DNA from: Bacteroidota bacterium
Lineage (GTDB): Bacteria > Bacteroidota > Bacteroidia > NS11-12g > UBA955
Direction: 5' to 3'
Assembly (NCBI GenBank): GCA_947460045.1
Contig: CANHGC010000074.1
Coordinates: 1 to 7,325, forward strand
DNA length: 7,325 nt
Position 1 is the first letter of the stretch. Each line of letters opens with the position of its first letter. A model generated the notes under the pieces. It searched no databases, had not been told where the DNA came from, and saw only the letters and a program-made list of their open reading frames with translations. Below are positions 6,910 to 7,325 of this stretch, piece after piece. A program made the translations under genes and the position numbers.

Positions 6910-7324
6910 ACTTCAAATCCAATACAGTAGATCCCATTTTGTAGCCTTCAGAGTAGATTTCTACGCTGTATTTGCCGGGCTTCAATTGAGATTCTGGCTT
7001 CCATACCGTGGGTGGTACAGGCTTTAAGTCGTTTTCGAAAACGGTGGTCAGTTTGTAAGTGTACTTCGATGATTTGCCGTCGAAATCAAATGTACCCCCT
7101 TGTCCGCCATTGGCCAATGTAACGCCTTCTGGACCGGTGATTTTTACAAACAATGTTTTATCGCCCGCTTCGGCAACGTTGTTGTCGTTAATGCTGAAGC
7201 TGATACGAAATGCTTCCACTGCGCTCGCTTTCAATGTGCCGGTTTCTTTGCCGGTGAGCCATTTCTTCTTTAAGGTTTCAATTTTCACTGAACTCGCTTG
7301 TAAGCGTGATGCCAAACTTTTCAA
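6908..7324 (-). CDS. C-terminal part of an uncharacterised coiled-coil plus beta-domain protein, 5'-truncated
   Basis: 138 codons are visible; the 5' end lies beyond the right window edge, and the codon at 7324-7322 (TTG) is read as an internal Leu, not a start. The first ~27 visible residues (KSLASRLQASSVKIETLKKKW) look like the end of a coiled coil, followed by a Gly/Thr-containing linker. From about residue 32 there is a beta-rich domain of about 105 residues: AFRISFSINDNNVAEAG, KTLFVKITGPEG, a Gly-rich turn, FDFDGKSSKYTYKL, and a final LKPGKYSVEIYSEGYKMG strand pair ending in LDLK. The pattern 'F.h..N..A.AG.K.hyhkI..P.G' and the ending 'L..G.Y.V.hy..g...g...h.LK' recall, from memory, a widespread Bacteroidota family of unknown role with an N-terminal coiled coil, sometimes carrying misleading 'chromosome partitioning' names. 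No catalytic residues are recognisable. It is convergent with the T9SS cargo gene, and its promoter is outside the window. Confidence 0.85.
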   Translation of the reverse strand: MKSLASRLQASSVKIETLKKKWLTGKETGTLKASAVEAFRISFSINDNNVAEAGDKTLFVKITGPEGVTLANGGQGGTFDFDGKSSKYTYKLTTVFENDLKPVPPTVWKPESQLKPGKYSVEIYSEGYKMGSTVLDLK

Positions 7325-7325
7325 C

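Noticed and set aside
1..7325. CRISPR arrays, tRNA/rRNA genes, insertion sequences, phage or defence genes
   Set aside because: No repeat-spacer pattern, no tRNA-like cloverleaf or CCA end, no transposase motifs and no terminal inverted repeats were seen in either strand.

Overview
The window looks like a chromosomal segment from a member of the Bacteroidota (Flavobacteriia/Cytophagia-like). Three things support this. The succinyl-CoA synthetase beta chain is of Bacteroidota type. One gene encodes a protein with a type IX secretion system (T9SS) type B C-terminal sorting domain, which is essentially restricted to this phylum. A TAnnTTTG-type -7 promoter element sits directly in front of one gene. 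Shine-Dalgarno sequences are absent or weak, leucine is written mostly as TTG, and GC content is moderate by eye (not counted).

Layout from left to right: (1) sucC on + (2-1153), lacking only about 20 N-terminal residues at the window edge, closed by a strong intrinsic terminator (1174-1206). (2) A 992-residue exported, all-TPR protein on + (1288-4266), with a TAnnTTTG element so close to its ATG that the mRNA may be leaderless, closed by a GCAA-loop terminator (4299-4326). (3) A 765-residue exported, modular cell-surface or secreted protein on + (4356-6653): signal peptide, a six-copy beta-propeller-like region, three very regular 71-residue cysteine-containing modules, and a type B T9SS sorting domain. 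(4) A non-coding stretch (6654-6907) with an 8-bp tandem repeat, a perfect 18-bp hairpin (the likely terminator of the minus-strand gene) and a 16-bp tandem duplication. (5) The C-terminal 138 residues of a minus-strand gene (6908-7324, 5' end outside the window) with a short coiled-coil-like stretch and a beta-rich domain.

The genes do not form an obvious operon. Each + gene is followed by its own terminator or has its own intergenic region, and the last gene is convergent. sucC is TCA-cycle housekeeping. The TPR protein and the T9SS cargo are both envelope/export proteins, but their adjacency alone does not show a functional link. I see no RNA genes, CRISPR arrays, insertion sequences or phage genes. 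I did not find a demonstrably new system. The most noteworthy items are the regular three-module array in the T9SS cargo, the large uncharacterised TPR protein with a possible leaderless promoter, the hairpin/repeat-rich convergent intergenic region, and the uncharacterised minus-strand beta-domain protein.
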